Of a stretch of 64,000 nucleotides of DNA, positions 21,674 through 37,104 are shown one piece after another (the first letter of the stretch is position 1; every line of letters starts with the position of its first letter). A model generated the notes under the pieces. The model ran no database searches, had not been told where the DNA came from, and worked only from the letters and a program-made list of their open reading frames with translations. The DNA lies in assembly GCF_002775205.1 (NCBI RefSeq), contig NC_036455.1:3138501-3202500 (forward strand), in the 5' to 3' direction. The translations under genes were made by a program, and so were the position numbers. The stretch is from Xiphophorus maculatus. Its lineage: Eukaryota; Chordata; Actinopteri; Cyprinodontiformes; Poeciliidae.

Positions 21674-24600
21674 ATGTTTAGCTGCGGCCGGTTCGCCCTT
21701 CAGGTTCTGCTCAGACAGCCCGCGGTCAGGAGCTTCTCCCTGACTCCTGCTCAGGTCAGTTTGAAAACATGCAATCTAACCTCCTACATACTGTATATAT
21801 CAACGCTAAACCAATTAGGTCTATGATATTCTTATTAATTTTTTTATTATCGGGCTTTGACTTTTTTTTCTAATTCTGCTTTAGCGTTTTAAATTTAACT
21901 GAATTTTCAGATAAATTGACTTAAACAACATGGCAAAACCCACCAGAAATACATGGTCACAACAAAACAACCATGTTATTGTTATTTTGATATTATGAGA
22001 TAATGAAATTGTTGACAACTAAAGATGAGATTATGAAAATTTAGATATCGTCATGCAGTTTAAATCTTATTTTTTACATAATACAACTGTTTTGAAAGAT
22101 AATGACAAGCAGGAGGTATTTTTTTTATTATTTAAACGAATGAAATTATAATAGCTTTATATCAGGTGGTCTAGACAGCTAGTTATCTAAAGAATAGATA
22201 ACTGGCTGACTAAAAAAAAAATATTTCAGCATTATGAGATTGAGGTCAAGTTATTTTGAGATAATTACAATAGGTAATTGTTAGAGCATAACGAGCTTGT
22301 AATCTTATCTCAATTAATTGACATTATGAAACTGTGATCATAACAAACCAAACATTAAAATCTTATAGTCTCGACAGTGAGATTGTGAAGTTGTTAATAC
22401 AGTAAGAATTGAGTGTAATTTCAACATGATTAAACTTTCCATCATATGAAATGATGGACTTTCTTTTTATCTCAAGATAATACAATTAATACAAAAATAA
22501 AGCTTGTTATATTGACATATTGAAACTATTACTAAACCAAAGTTCTCATTACTTCAATATACTGATATAAACAAATAGTCTCCAGTTAGTTAAATTAAAA
22601 CAAACTTCCACTTCTGGCATCTGACTCTGGAAAAGTTCTCAGTTTTGAAATGAAGAATCTGTCCGAACTCTGGACCTCGTTTGACTCTCTTATCTCAGTT
22701 CTTATGTTGTCGACTATATGATGTTTTGATGTTTTTACAATGTAAAGCATTTTGAACTGCCTTGTTGCTGAAATGTGCTGTACAGATAAACTTGATCAAC
22801 TGATTATTTCTCCATGCTGCCTTCTGATTTAAATTCAGGATGTTCCTGCCTGTTTGTGTTGTTTTAATGTATTTTCTTAATGTGAAGACAGCTGAAATAA
22901 TTTAAATAATGTCCACAGCACACGGTTATAGTGGAGCGATGGTGGCAGGTCCCTTTGTCCAAAGAGGGCAGTCCGCCGAGGCTTTACCCCCGAAGACACA
23001 GAGTCTACAAGCTAGTCGAGGATACTAAACATGCTCCCAAGGAGAAGATGGAGCTCATTCTCACCCAAACTGTAGAAAGTGAGTGTCTACCTCCCCCAAC
23101 GTTGATGCTTAATTACTTTTAAAAAGTCAAATATTATATTAAAACCTCCTCCTTTGGTTTAAAATAACAGAACTCGGTGGGAGAGGCGATACTGTATTTG
23201 TGAAGAAGTCCATCGGGCGAAATAGGCTGCTGGCCCAAGGCCTCGCCGTTTATCCATCACCGGAGAATAAACAGATGTTTGCTGAGGAGCTGAGAGTGCG
23301 TACTAAGCGTTAACAGTTTATTTTACATTTTAAATGGTAAAATATAGTTATTCATTGTCATTTCATTTATTTATACACAGCTTCTGCGTGAGGGACAACC
23401 AGAACAGAGATTACAAACCAGAACAGGACAACTGGTGAGTTTATTTTGCCACTAATGATTTCTACTTAATGAATTTACTCAGAATTGCTCCCATGTCTGA
23501 CTGAAAACACTGGGATGTAAAACAAACTGCTTTTACTGAATGTTTTCCAACTTTTTTTATTTACAGACAGTTGAGCTCCTTAAGCGATCCAAGCTAAAAA
23601 TCATCAAAACGCTGTCTGACGACTTCCAGCTCACTAAAGAAGTCGTCTGCAGACAGTTTGAAAAGAAGGTTTGTCTACTTTTATTTTGTATGCACCACTA
23701 TTCACTGTGGTTGGCAACACAGGTAAAGAAATTTTAAAATAAATTAAGCTATAACTGAAGCCCCTAATCTTTAATTAATAATTAATATGATGCCCCCTTC
23801 TTTGTTCAACCACCTTTTGCCAAGAAGACAACAGTCAGTCCTTCTCTATTTCTCCAGATTTTCTACAGGATGTAGGTCTGAGGACTGAAATAGCCAATAA
23901 AAAGGTTTAAAACTTTCCAGGTTGATTTGATAATGATGACCCAATGAGGTCTTAATTGTTTTTTGTTTTTTTATATGAAACAACCGATTGCAGTATCAGT
24001 GTGGAAAGGTGTGTGGATGAAAAGCAGTGGCACTTCTTCAAGGTGGTCAAATGTAATATTGGAATGTAGAATGTAAATGCAAGGCACTTGACATATGCTA
24101 ACCTGTTCAAATATGGCATTCAAACAGCTTTTTGCAGGCATGATTTTTGCACACAATTATACAGCTGTGACTACTGCGATTTGATATTTTGTGCCAGCCT
24201 AGTCAGAGTTCTTTCATGGGTTGTTGGACTGAATAACTGTGTGCAAAATAACTTGATTGAGAATATAAGCAGCTGATTTGTTCTTGTTTCTGTCACACCT
24301 CTTCAGCTGGGAATTGTTGTTCCGCCTCATGCGTTGAGTCTGCCGTTTGAGCCAATAAAGGAACTGGGAGAGTACTGGTGTGATATTACAGTGAGTTTCT
24401 CTCTCTTGTTTTCTGTACTTTTTACAGTAACGTCTCTTCAGTTACCTTTTTTTTTTTGCTTTAAAATACACCAACAATGTGCTTACTTTGCTTTTGAATT
24501 AGGAATACAGGTAATTAACTGACTTACGATTACTTGTCGATTAATAGGTTATTAGATGAAAATTAGTTTAAATCGATTAACTAATAAAGTCCGCCCTAAA

Positions 24601-25421
24601 CCTTCTTTTAGTGTTGTAATTTGGCCCCCGGCCAGCAGAGGGCGCAGCTAGTCATCTTTAAGTGGAGCCGTTGAAACGGAAACAAAGATGGCGGCGGGGC
24701 CGTACCAGAACTGGGAAGTGAATCGATCCAAACAGTCCGGTGTGGGATGAAAAATCCACTTTGTGCGGTTCCGTTTTAAAATATAAATACCCGACATAAA
24801 CTCCTTACGTTTCTGCTTAATGGCGCTCCTTCAGCCGAGCTGCAGTTTTTCACATACTTTATTCGTTTCAGCTACGTAAGTGGTTCTTGGTTTGTTATAT
24901 TTCGTAATATGTATCTTGGGTTTAATAATGCGAAAAAACAAATTTCTGTTTATTCAGTCGGTATCTAATGCAGTTGATACAAAATAATATTAAAATGTAG
25001 CATTATGAAAAATGTAGCCTTTCATACTATGGAAAGACTTTTTTTTTTAAAGAAAATGGCCGCATATTCATAAATCGTTAGTCGATCAATGAGATCAGTC
25101 AACTTTAGATTAACTCATTATTAATCTATAAATTGCGTCTCTACTCGGAATGTCTTCTAGGTTAATGGGATGGACACCGTTCGCATTCCCATCTCCCTGT
25201 TGCCGTACGAAGATCAGTCCGCGGTCCACAAGAAGCAGCTGCGGGCGCAACGGAAGCTGCTGGCGGCCGAACGCGACTCGCAGGCTGACGCCGAGGAGGA
25301 CGACGCCATTTTAACGGCCGTTTCTGAAGCACAGGAAGCGGAACACGGTAAAGACTCAACAACCGTCCAAACCCAGCAGGGATCAACGTCACCGCCGACT
25401 GGAAACTCTGATCAAAAGTAA
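21674..25421 (+). CDS. mrpl9: mitochondrial ribosomal protein L9
   Basis: Seven coding exons (21674-21754, 22919-23078, 23171-23295, 23381-23434, 23567-23668, 24307-24390, 25161-25421) join to 288 codons. The first 27 residues, [20 protein letters not shown]..., are an Arg-rich mitochondrial presequence without acidic residues. [17 protein letters not shown] and [14 protein letters not shown] precede the bacterial-L9-like core [20 protein letters not shown] and [31 protein letters not shown] through [20 protein letters not shown] matches the rest of vertebrate MRPL9. The C-terminal tail ([11 protein letters not shown]... region) is low-complexity and slightly longer than the human one. The protein belongs to the large mitoribosomal subunit. 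The 5' flank (21.47-21.67 kb) is CpG-rich with no TATA, as for a housekeeping gene. AATAAA at 25546. Confidence 0.95.
24520..25140. mobile_element. nonautonomous DNA element with CTCF-like motif, in mrpl9 intron 6
   Basis: The left end TTACGATTACTTGTCGATTAATAGG and the right region AATCGTTAGTCGATCAATGAG are hAT-like GATTAATCG ends. The left 140 bases recur on the opposite strand at about 48690-48850. The interior holds GAAACAAAGATGGCGGCGGG (YY1-like AAGATGGCGGC) and GGCCAGCAGAGGGCGCAG. Confidence 0.6.
24629..24647 (+). promoter_or_regulatory. CTCF-like motif
   Basis: CGGCCAGCAGAGGGCGCAG fits the vertebrate CTCF core CCASYAGRKGGCRS. It is carried by the repeat in mrpl9 intron 6. Occupancy is unknown. 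Confidence 0.45.
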
Positions 25422-25545
25422 AGGACTAACAAATATTTTAGAAATATCAAGCTGATGGTTTTTATTTCGCTAAACAAAAATACAACATGTAGGAATAAAT
25501 CTTTATCTCACTTTGGAATCAGTAAGTTTGTTCTTCATTATGGAA

Positions 25546-25551
25546 AATAAA
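25546..25551 (+). terminator. mrpl9: poly(A) signal of mrpl9
   Basis: AATAAA 125 bases past the stop codon. The next gene, prcc, is convergent. Confidence 0.6.
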
Positions 25552-25559
25552 AGCTTACT

Positions 25560-28014
25560 ATTTACTAGGGTGAGAATTTTCCTTAAAAGAGAATGTTTCA
25601 TTTTGAGTTTTTAATTGATTCTGAGGTTTTAATGATGTATTTGAGCTGTACTTTTTCAGTGTGGAATAATTATACAAAATTCATCCTAGTTAATCGTTAA
25701 CTGGATTACATAAACTCAAAAAAGGCCATTTGCTGAAAGAATAAAATTCTCAGTACACTAAATTAGCCAAAAATTTACAAAAAATAAATGCATTTTGCAT
25801 TTAAGATGGTAAAATAAACTTTGTCTGTAAATATGTTCTACCAAAAAATCCTCCAGTGGCTGTTATAAAATCACCTTGTTGAAATACTGTTAAAACAATC
25901 TTTTAAGCACTTTTTCCTATCCATTTATTAATTGGTTATTCCAAAAATAAGCAGATTAGTTTTACACTGTATGGATAAATCAAGCAGAAAGGGCTTTTCA
26001 CGTTGATACAAGTATTTTTTTTTAAGCTACAAATCAAACGTACAAGAATTATTTTTGTCAAAAAATGTAACGAATATGTTTAGTACAGCACATAGACCTA
26101 ACCTGTTCAAGGAAGCATATGTCACACTTAGGAAACAGCAAAAAGGCATTAAAAATGTAAGAAAACAAGAAAAATTCAAAACTTGTTTATTGGATTTTAA
26201 TTACACACTTATATAAAGTAAACAAAAACAGGGCGAGCGCTTGAGATTTTTTGCAACGCAAATTGAAAAATTTAGCATTTAGTCCTGTTTCAACATAACA
26301 AATATATATATTTAAACTTCTGTAACTTTAAATTTCTTTCTGACTACAAATTCACCTTTTACTGCCAATATATAACATTTGGGTTTTCACCTGGGGTTGA
26401 GTTGGATCCGTTCACATTTACAGGCTTTTGAAGAAATCCTACTGGTGTCTTGTTACCATCGCTAAGCTACTGGAGAAAACCAGCACATTATTAATGGAGG
26501 GTTTATCTGGCATTCCAGAGAAAAATAATATATACAGAACTGCTCCTATAGTTCACATAAGATGTGAAAATACAAGAAGAAAAGATGCAAACGTGTCCAT
26601 CTGGACAGTTTAGTTTGGGCTTTTGAAGTTCACATTTTTTCTCCCAACAATCCTGCGATCAAACTGTTCAGATTGAACCTAAAACGACTGAAACCCGCAG
26701 AAGAAAGAGAAGGAAAAGTGGTAAAGAAAACAAGTGTTACAGATTTCTAGAACTTCCAGTAAAATAAAATAACTTGAGATGTTTGCTACAGAAAAGCATC
26801 ACGGAACAAAATGACTTATTCTGAGAGGGGGGAAAAAAATCTCAAATTAGTCAATTTAACAGATTGAAGTCTGAATTCTGAGTTTAATCTCAGACTTTTG
26901 AGATAAAAGTTAGAATCCAGAAATAAAAGCATAGCAACCCAGAAATCTGACTTTAATATCAGAATTCTGAAACATTTTGAAAAAAGAGAAAAACAAAAAA
27001 AAATTGAGATTTTGACCGTTCCCACTCTTAGCTTTCTGCATTTAATCTAATAATTTAGTTTTTTTTCTGTGAAATTTACTAAAGGCAAAATGATTTTTGC
27101 CTCAAAATTTCATTCTTGGAAATTCAGAGGCAAAAAAGTCAAGAATTTCTAAATAGGAATTTGTGGATTTTGTTTCTTAGAATTTTGCTTTAATCTCAGA
27201 ATTCCCTCCCCTGAAAATTCTTAGATTAAACAGATTTTTGAATTTACTCTGATTTCTGAGGCAAAAAAGTCAAGAATTGATATTATTAATCAGAATTCTT
27301 CCTTCAATCTCAGAATTTTTGAAGAAAAAAAATTCTGAGATTGAAGGAAGAATTTTGAGGGTTTTTTTCCTTTGAATTTTGGCTTAAATCTCAGAATTAT
27401 TTCCCCAACACCTAAGAATTATTAGGAAATTCTGATTCTACTTTAAGATTTCTGAGGCAAAAAAGTCAAGATTTTCCACGTTAAAAATGAGAATTCTTTT
27501 GGAGCGGTGGGACCACATTTTTAAAGATTTTTTATTTTCTTTGCAACAAAGATTGACCAAATTTAAGCGCATGGTTGGCTCTCGACGAAGTCCTCATTGT
27601 AGCATAATTTACTGACTAGTCGATGATTTTGTGAATATTTTACATCACAACTTTCTATCTTAAAATTGTAACTAAAAACAACCAAATGCACAACAAAAAC
27701 AATAAGTCAGACCTTAGAAAATACCATGAATATGTTTTATAAACGTCCAAAGGAAAAACATGTGTGGTTCTGGTACCTTAAAAACACTGGTTGGGTTTCT
27801 CTGTAGGTTTAGCCTTTATATTTACTAGGAGTGACCGGGATTGAGGCAGAGTAACACCATATCAAACAGAGTATTGAATGTTCAAGACATTGCAGGCTGC
27901 AGATCAGGAAGAAAAAAAAACAGGTTTTGCTCCTAAAGGAAGAGGATAAATCTGGAGATCTGTAAATTGGGATACGATGTGTCTGTACGCCACAGCAGTC
28001 CAAAGCTACAGGAT
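25560..28014 (-). other. convergent mrpl9/prcc interval: long prcc 3' UTR or intergenic DNA
   Basis: AATAAA hexamers on the minus strand (complementary to TTTATT near 27530 and 26188) could end prcc after about 0.5 or 1.8 kb. The interval contains a hAT-like repeat (about 25640-26090) and the AATTCTGA-type minisatellite. No exon is recognised. Confidence 0.45.
26855..27490. repeat. degenerate minisatellite, TCAGAATTCTGA/TTTAATCTCAGA units
   Basis: Many imperfect, often inverted, 18-22-base units built from AATTCTGAGATTAAAG, CTCAGAATT and GAGGCAAAAAAGTCAAGA. The same unit text occurs at about 32935-33030 and 63740-64000. Confidence 0.8.
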
Positions 28015-28150
28015 CTAGAAGCCATATTTGGCCTGGGTCTGACGCCGGGTCATCCTGTTTTCTGCCCAGTTGTTCTTCAGCTCAATCTCACGTTCCTTCG
28101 CCTGGGAAGAAGCAAAGCAAAGAAATTCAGAAACTGTTTATGTATTTATT

Positions 28151-28206
<56 letters not shown>

Positions 28207-31200
28207 TGTAAATCCCACATGGACCATTAGCTAATCTGTTATCTGTAGGATGTTTTTACAATGGGATAAAACAGCTTGAAGTACTTGTACTGTGAACATT
28301 TTTCCATTTTCAATTAGATCTTATGTGATGCACTGACACAGAGCAGAACATAAATAAGGTTTTCAAGTATGTTTTACAAATCAACATCAAAAACATTTGG
28401 GCGTATCTGTATTCCTCTTCCACAGTTTAGGTCGGAGGCCAAAACTGAACTTTTTGACCTGAACAGCAGAAACGGTGTGAGCGAAAAACTAACACTATCC
28501 ATCATCCAAAACTCACCATCCCCATGCAGATCAAAGCATATTTATGTGCTAAAATGGCCTAGTCAAATTATGGACCTAAATCAATGTGACAACCTGTAAG
28601 CAAGACTTAAAAATATATGTTCACACAGATTAGGGCAACACAATATTTTGTAAATTTATTGTTATTGCAGCAGGTGAAATGCACATGGTGAAGAACTGCT
28701 ATTAAATATTATGAATTCCAGCTCTACTTTACTTCAGTAAAATTGTTGGAAGTAGTTGTTTGATTAAAAAATCAAAAATCTAAGAAGATAAGAACTACAA
28801 CGACATTGAAACTAAGTTGTTTCAATGCTAAAACAGAGAAAACCATATGTATAATTTTCCATCCATTTCCCTGCTAGGAACAATTTGTGCTCTTGTGACA
28901 AAAAATGCGAATTAAAAAGTGTTTTTTAAAATGAAAATGTAATGTAAATACTATGATCAATGAAACTTCTTCTTTATGGTTAATGTTTCCAACAGTTATT
29001 ATTTAAATGCTTTGCGTCTTTCAGCAGCTGCTTACCTGGTGAATGAGATACGTTATCTGATGCTTTCGCCTCTGTTGCCCTGTAGGCTGTTCTCCTCTTC
29101 TCTGCAGAAACATCAAAAAGCACTAAAGTTAGATTTAAATGCATCATTATTTCTAGTATTTTTATGTACTTTTCCAATAAATAGCACTCGAGTTTACCGT
29201 TTTTAACCAAAACTACACAGAGCTCATGCAAAAACGTTCACCTTGCTGTACGACTGGCGGGTTTGTTTTTCCTCAGAGATGCTCTTCGTCATCCACTGCT
29301 GGTTCCCACTCAGCTGGTCGTCTCCTTTGATTTCCAGAAACTTCACTTCCTCTTTGCCTCGGTTTCTTTTCCCCTGCAGCCGCATGAACTGCACAGCAGG
29401 CAAGTGAGAAGGAGTTTGTAGTGGTTTGTAAATTAGAAGTCTGCCTTTAAATGGGCTCAGAAAGGCAGTTTTATTAATGAACAGCAAATTTTTCTTACCC
29501 CTTCGTCGTCAAACATGGTAGAGTTGTCCGGCGGCTCGGCTTCTGCTGACTCCGGGTTAGGGTTCTGATAGTACGGCGCGTCATAGTAACCCTTTAAATG
29601 AAAACAAAAGTCACCTGAAGTATAGTTTTATTATATTTATAGATGGGACCAAAGTATTCATTTATTTACAATAAACTGAGAAAATGTTGGCTTTAGGACT
29701 GAAATGATTAATCCAATCAATTACTGAAATAATCGTCAACTAATTTAGTAATTTAGTAATAGCTAACTGGAGTATAAATACTCAAAAACATGCAAATTGC
29801 TGGAAAAAAAACATATTCAGAGCAGAAATTAATCAAACAATTCACATTTGTATGTCGATATGTTTTACCCAAAACTCCTCAAATGGCGGTTTTAGCTTCA
29901 CTCGGCTCAAATTCACTAAAGAAATGCTACATTAGGCAAAAAAATAATATTTTTCTCCTTTTTTTAAAAAGAAATGTAATTGTTTGTTTGCATATTTTAA
30001 TGTCTTTCTAATATTGCATAAAAAAGCCTAAGAGGTTAAATGAATAAACTGCAGAATTATACTAATTGATTAAAATAAATGTTAGTTGGAGTAATAGTTG
30101 GCTTTAGTTACATTTCAGGTCAGATTGTTTCAGTAAAGAATTGAGCACACAGGGCATTACTCTGCGTCTGAAGCGAGCTGGCTCCTATAAATAGTTGGTT
30201 TTACCTCGGGGAACCCCTCTGGGCCGGCCATGGGTTGTTGATACTGGTCGTATTGACCGTCCCATGCGCTCGCTCCCTCATGGCTCCCTCCAAAGTCCAA
30301 AGGTGCATTCGACTGTCCCGGCTCATCAGTGGCCACGTACGGACAGGGCTCAGCGGGGGCCGCCGGCTCAGGATCCACGATCGGGACGACGTCGGGAAGA
30401 GGCTGGGAGTCGTCCTCCAGGGAAAAGTAGTTCTGAGGGGATATGTCCTCCTCGTTGTTCTGGTCTTCTGCTGCGATTTGCTTCGCCACCTGCAGGGCCG
30501 CTGACTTGGCCGCGGCTTTGATGGCGGAGGGTGACGCACTGGAACCGATCAGACCCGAAGCAGCAGCTCCGGGTTTGGGTGCTTTGGGATCTGGACGCTT
30601 AGTGAGCGTGTGAGGGATCAAAGGTCGGTCCGTCTCCTTCACTGTTAGGTTTTTGGGTTTGGGGAGAATGGAGGACAGACCTGAACCGGCACTCTGGGGA
30701 GATGAACGGTCAAACTGGTTAAAATGGGAATGATTCATGTTACAACGACAAACTAAAAGGAGTTTTACTTTTTCTTGATAGGTTTACAACTCCTTTGAAC
30801 ATCAGAAGGTGAAATTAAAAGAGCTAGATTATTAAAAAAATAACATTAATTATTAACTAGAGCACACAGCCCCAAAACGTCAGAAATATTCAGAGCAGTA
30901 ATTAAGTCCAAAATGTACAAGCTACATATAAATTTTTTATTTATGTAAAAAAAAAAAAAAACTCAGTTAATGTTTTACCCAAAACTCCAAGAGTGACAGT
31001 TTTAGCTTTACCCAGCTCAAATTCACTAAAGGAATGCTCTGTTATTTTTTCTTATTTAAAAAATGAATTGATTATTCACATCACTGATGTATTTTAAATA
31101 TTGCATAAAAAGGCTTAAATTAAAATCTACAAAATGTGTAAATTTTTTATATAACAAATGCAAGGATAATCGACAACTAAAATAATTGTTAGATCTACTT

Positions 31201-32274
31201 TAAACCTCTTCAAAACTTCATCACTGATCTCTCTGTAGTGTAATTTGGATTTTTTAATGTAGTTTACAGTTTTGTGCAAAACAGATTAAATTAAACTCCA
31301 TTTAATTTTACTTCCACTTCACAATTCTGTGCAACTCTTGCTTTGGTCTGTCTCATAAAATTCCAATAAACTACACTGAAGTTTGCAAACAAAATGTGAG
31401 TACTGATAAACACTGATTACTAGGCCTGTCACAATAATTAATAAATGGCATCATAAATTAAAACAAACTCAATCATTTCCATTGGCATGATTTATTGTTC
31501 ATCTCGTTTTTTCTCTCTTTCTACCAAAAACTGGATGATAAACGTCTTAAGTTTGGTGATTTGGTCTCAACTAGCCCTTATTTTGAAGGACAATTTTGTT
31601 TACACAAACTTCATAGTTAATTTTATTTGTTGTTTTATTTATTTTGAATATTTATTTTCCAGTTCCAGTGTTAAGTGTTCATTAGAATTTAAAGCTTACT
31701 GATCTTGTAGAATGTGTCGTTGGATTATTATTTTGCCATTACCATCATGTTGCTTAAAAATGGTCTCAAAACAACAACATTATCGTTTATCACAATAACT
31801 TCTGGAACAATATATTGTCCAACAAAATGTGTTATAGTGAGAAGCCTACTGATTGCACCGTCTTACCTGGGGTTGCAGCTTCTTTGGGACCGGCTCATCT
31901 TCTTCTGAGTCTGACTGCAAATAAAAATGATTAGAAATTATCACCTCAGGTCAACCAGAGTGTGCACTGCGCATGATCAGGAGTCTGATTTCACTTACAT
32001 CCCGCCTCTGAAGTTGTGGCACAGGGATCTTGACAGGCTCTGTTCGTTTCTTGGGTTTGGGCAGACTGGACAGGAACCCTCCTGTGCTTTCCTTTGCTAC
32101 AGAGTTTTTTGCCCTGGATGCTGCCTCCTTCCCTCCAGCTGCAGATCCAGATGCTTTAGGCGCAGGCAGGAAAGAGAAGAGCCCTCCCCCGCTAGGTTTA
32201 CTCTCAGCTGCGGCAGAGGTCGAGGTTTCCTCCGAGTCACTCTCATCACTGCTACCATAAGCGACTAGAGACAT
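28015..32274 (-). CDS. prcc: PRCC, mitotic-checkpoint/splicing-associated proline-rich protein
   Basis: Seven coding exons, all phase 0: 32274-31999, 31914-31867, 30693-30205, 29591-29499, 29388-29242, 29101-29036 and 28101-28015, giving 401 residues. The start MSLVAYGSSDESDSEE is diagnostic. Conserved blocks follow: SSLPKPKKRTEPVKIPVPQL, LPKPKNLTVKETDRPLIPHT, SPSAIKAAAKSAALQVAKQI, RLQGKRNRG and IKGDDQLSGNQQWMTKS. The highly conserved end is QQRRKHQITYLIHQAKEREI and RRQTQAKYGF. Human PRCC has 491 residues; the fish protein lacks most of the N-terminal Pro-rich stretch. PRCC is nuclear, interacts with MAD2L2 and co-purifies with splicing factors. Its start codon lies 1.27 kb from that of hdgf, head-to-head, as in mammals. 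Confidence 0.95.
28150..28204. repeat. (AT)n microsatellite
   Basis: About 55 bases of alternating AT in the last prcc intron, about 50 bases upstream of the final exon's acceptor. Confidence 0.95.
29705..30115. mobile_element. hAT-like nonautonomous repeat in prcc intron 3
   Basis: Ends contain GATTAATCCAATCAATTACTG and GATTAAAATAAATGTTAG. The inner text TTTTACCCAAAACTCC, GGTTTTAGCTT and CTCAAATTCACTAAAG recurs at about 30970-31040. Confidence 0.65.
30830..31200. mobile_element. second copy of the 29.7-kb hAT-like repeat, prcc intron 2
   Basis: Shares TTTTACCCAAAACTCC, GTTTTAGCTT, CTCAAATTCACTAAAGGAATGC-type text (15-20-base blocks) and ATATTGCATAAAAA with the 29.7-kb copy, same orientation. 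It ends ATAATCGACAACTAAAATAA. A shorter relative lies at about 36830-36995 in the last hdgf intron. Confidence 0.65.
31424..31845 (+). mobile_element. GGCCTGTCAC-type MITE, copy in prcc intron 2
   Basis: Starts GGCCTGTCACAATAATTAAT; its last third holds GTTTATCACAATAACTTCTG and ACAATATATTGTCCAACAAA. Copies lie at 41.47 kb (+) and 54.1 kb (-). The ends resemble a common fish hAT-type MITE. Confidence 0.65.
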
Positions 32275-32934
32275 GTTTGCTGAGGCTACCGAGGATTAGT
32301 ATTATGGAGGGACTAGTGGACATGGATGAGTCGCTCTGAAAAAGCCGCACAAGCGTGTGTCCTGGTGAGCCGACCCGAGTTTTAAATGCACCACTATCTA
32401 TGCTAAACAGATAAAATAACAGCGATCAAGAGCATTAAAGACGGGCTGAGTTGATCAACTGGAAACACGGAGCTAGCGAATGCTAGCTAGGCCACCGTGA
32501 CCTATCTGCACACAGTTTCTTGCCCGGATGCAGAAATTTTAACTGTAACGTCTACGTCTGATCAAAACAAACACAATGTGTCGCTTTAAAGTAACTCTGC
32601 ATTCGTAAACTACGCCCAGTACTCCCTGGACTCCATCAAAACATTCGCCTTCATCATCCAGTGATTGAGGACAACCGCCGACTTCTTTTTCCTGTGCTAT
32701 TTACAGCAGCACTGAAACTATAGAGCCCCCTAGTGATCAAGTAGTAAAACAACAGGTTCTCATCCTAAACAATTGTGCGTTTCAATATTACGGAAAAGGA
32801 TTAGTGTCATTGAAACGTATATGTATATCGTCACCTTCCTGAAATAATGGCCTAAGTGATTTTGGGAAAACAAGATGAAAATAATTACCCCTTCTTAGTG
32901 ATAAAATATGATTTAGGCAAAAAAGAAAAAGAAA

Positions 32935-33030
32935 GACTTAGCCCATTATTTTAAGAAGAAGACTATATTTTGACATTAATCTCAGCATTTTGAGTGTTGA
33001 AAATTTCAGAATTCTGAGATTAAGGTCAGA
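32935..33030. repeat. short AATTCTGAGATTAAGG minisatellite patch
   Basis: TTGACATTAATCTCAGCATT...TTTCAGAATTCTGAGATTAA repeats the unit of the 26.9-kb array. Confidence 0.6.
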
Positions 33031-33143
33031 AAAAAACCCATATATACATATATATATGTTAGTTTCTGCTGTTCAGTTTCGACGTTACCCATGTATTTAG
33101 TCACAATTTTATGTTCGAGAAATTTGCTTTGATGTGAAGTTTT

Positions 33144-33160
33144 GGCCAGTAGGGGCGCTG
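33144..33160 (+). promoter_or_regulatory. CTCF-like motif upstream of hdgf
   Basis: GGCCAGTAGGGGCGCTG fits CCASYAGRKGGCRS at every defined base. It lies in unique sequence about 390 bases before the hdgf start codon. Confidence 0.5.
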
Positions 33161-33548
33161 TGTTTTCATTCCATGTAAATACTGGGGGGCGCGTCTGCCG
33201 AGGAAAGCGGGTTTCCATTTCAAACCTAAATAGTCCGGAGGACGGGCTAACGTTTATCCTCGGTAGAACATATTTCGCGCTAAGCAGTAGAAATCTATGT
33301 AGCGCAGAAATTGTTCTCTTATTTTTTGGCTGCGGGTTGTTTTCGTTGCTCTGAATCCAAAGAAGAAGAACGAAGAAAAAAATCACCCGCTCCGTCTTAG
33401 CTCCAATTTTTCCGCGCCTGGTTTGTTTATTTGGTTGTCAGATCGACACTCTGCTTTGATTTTTGTCGCAGCAGGTGTTCACAAGAAATTTTAAGCCACA
33501 CTAGCATTTCTTTTTATTCAAACACATCTCTGATATTCAACCAGAACC

Positions 33549-37104
<3,556 letters not shown>

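Larger units (their letters stand above)
32280..33548. promoter_or_regulatory. prcc-hdgf divergent promoter region
   Basis: Head-to-head start codons at 32274 (minus) and 33549 (plus). CpG-richer patches lie at 32340-32560 and 33150-33420. No TATA box on either side. It contains two CTCF-like motifs (32723-32738 and 33144-33160) and a short minisatellite patch between. Confidence 0.6.

Noticed and set aside
30195-30521. Plus-strand and second minus-frame reading frames over prcc exon 3
   Set aside because: Shadow frames; only the frame with SPSAIKAAAKSAALQ matches PRCC.
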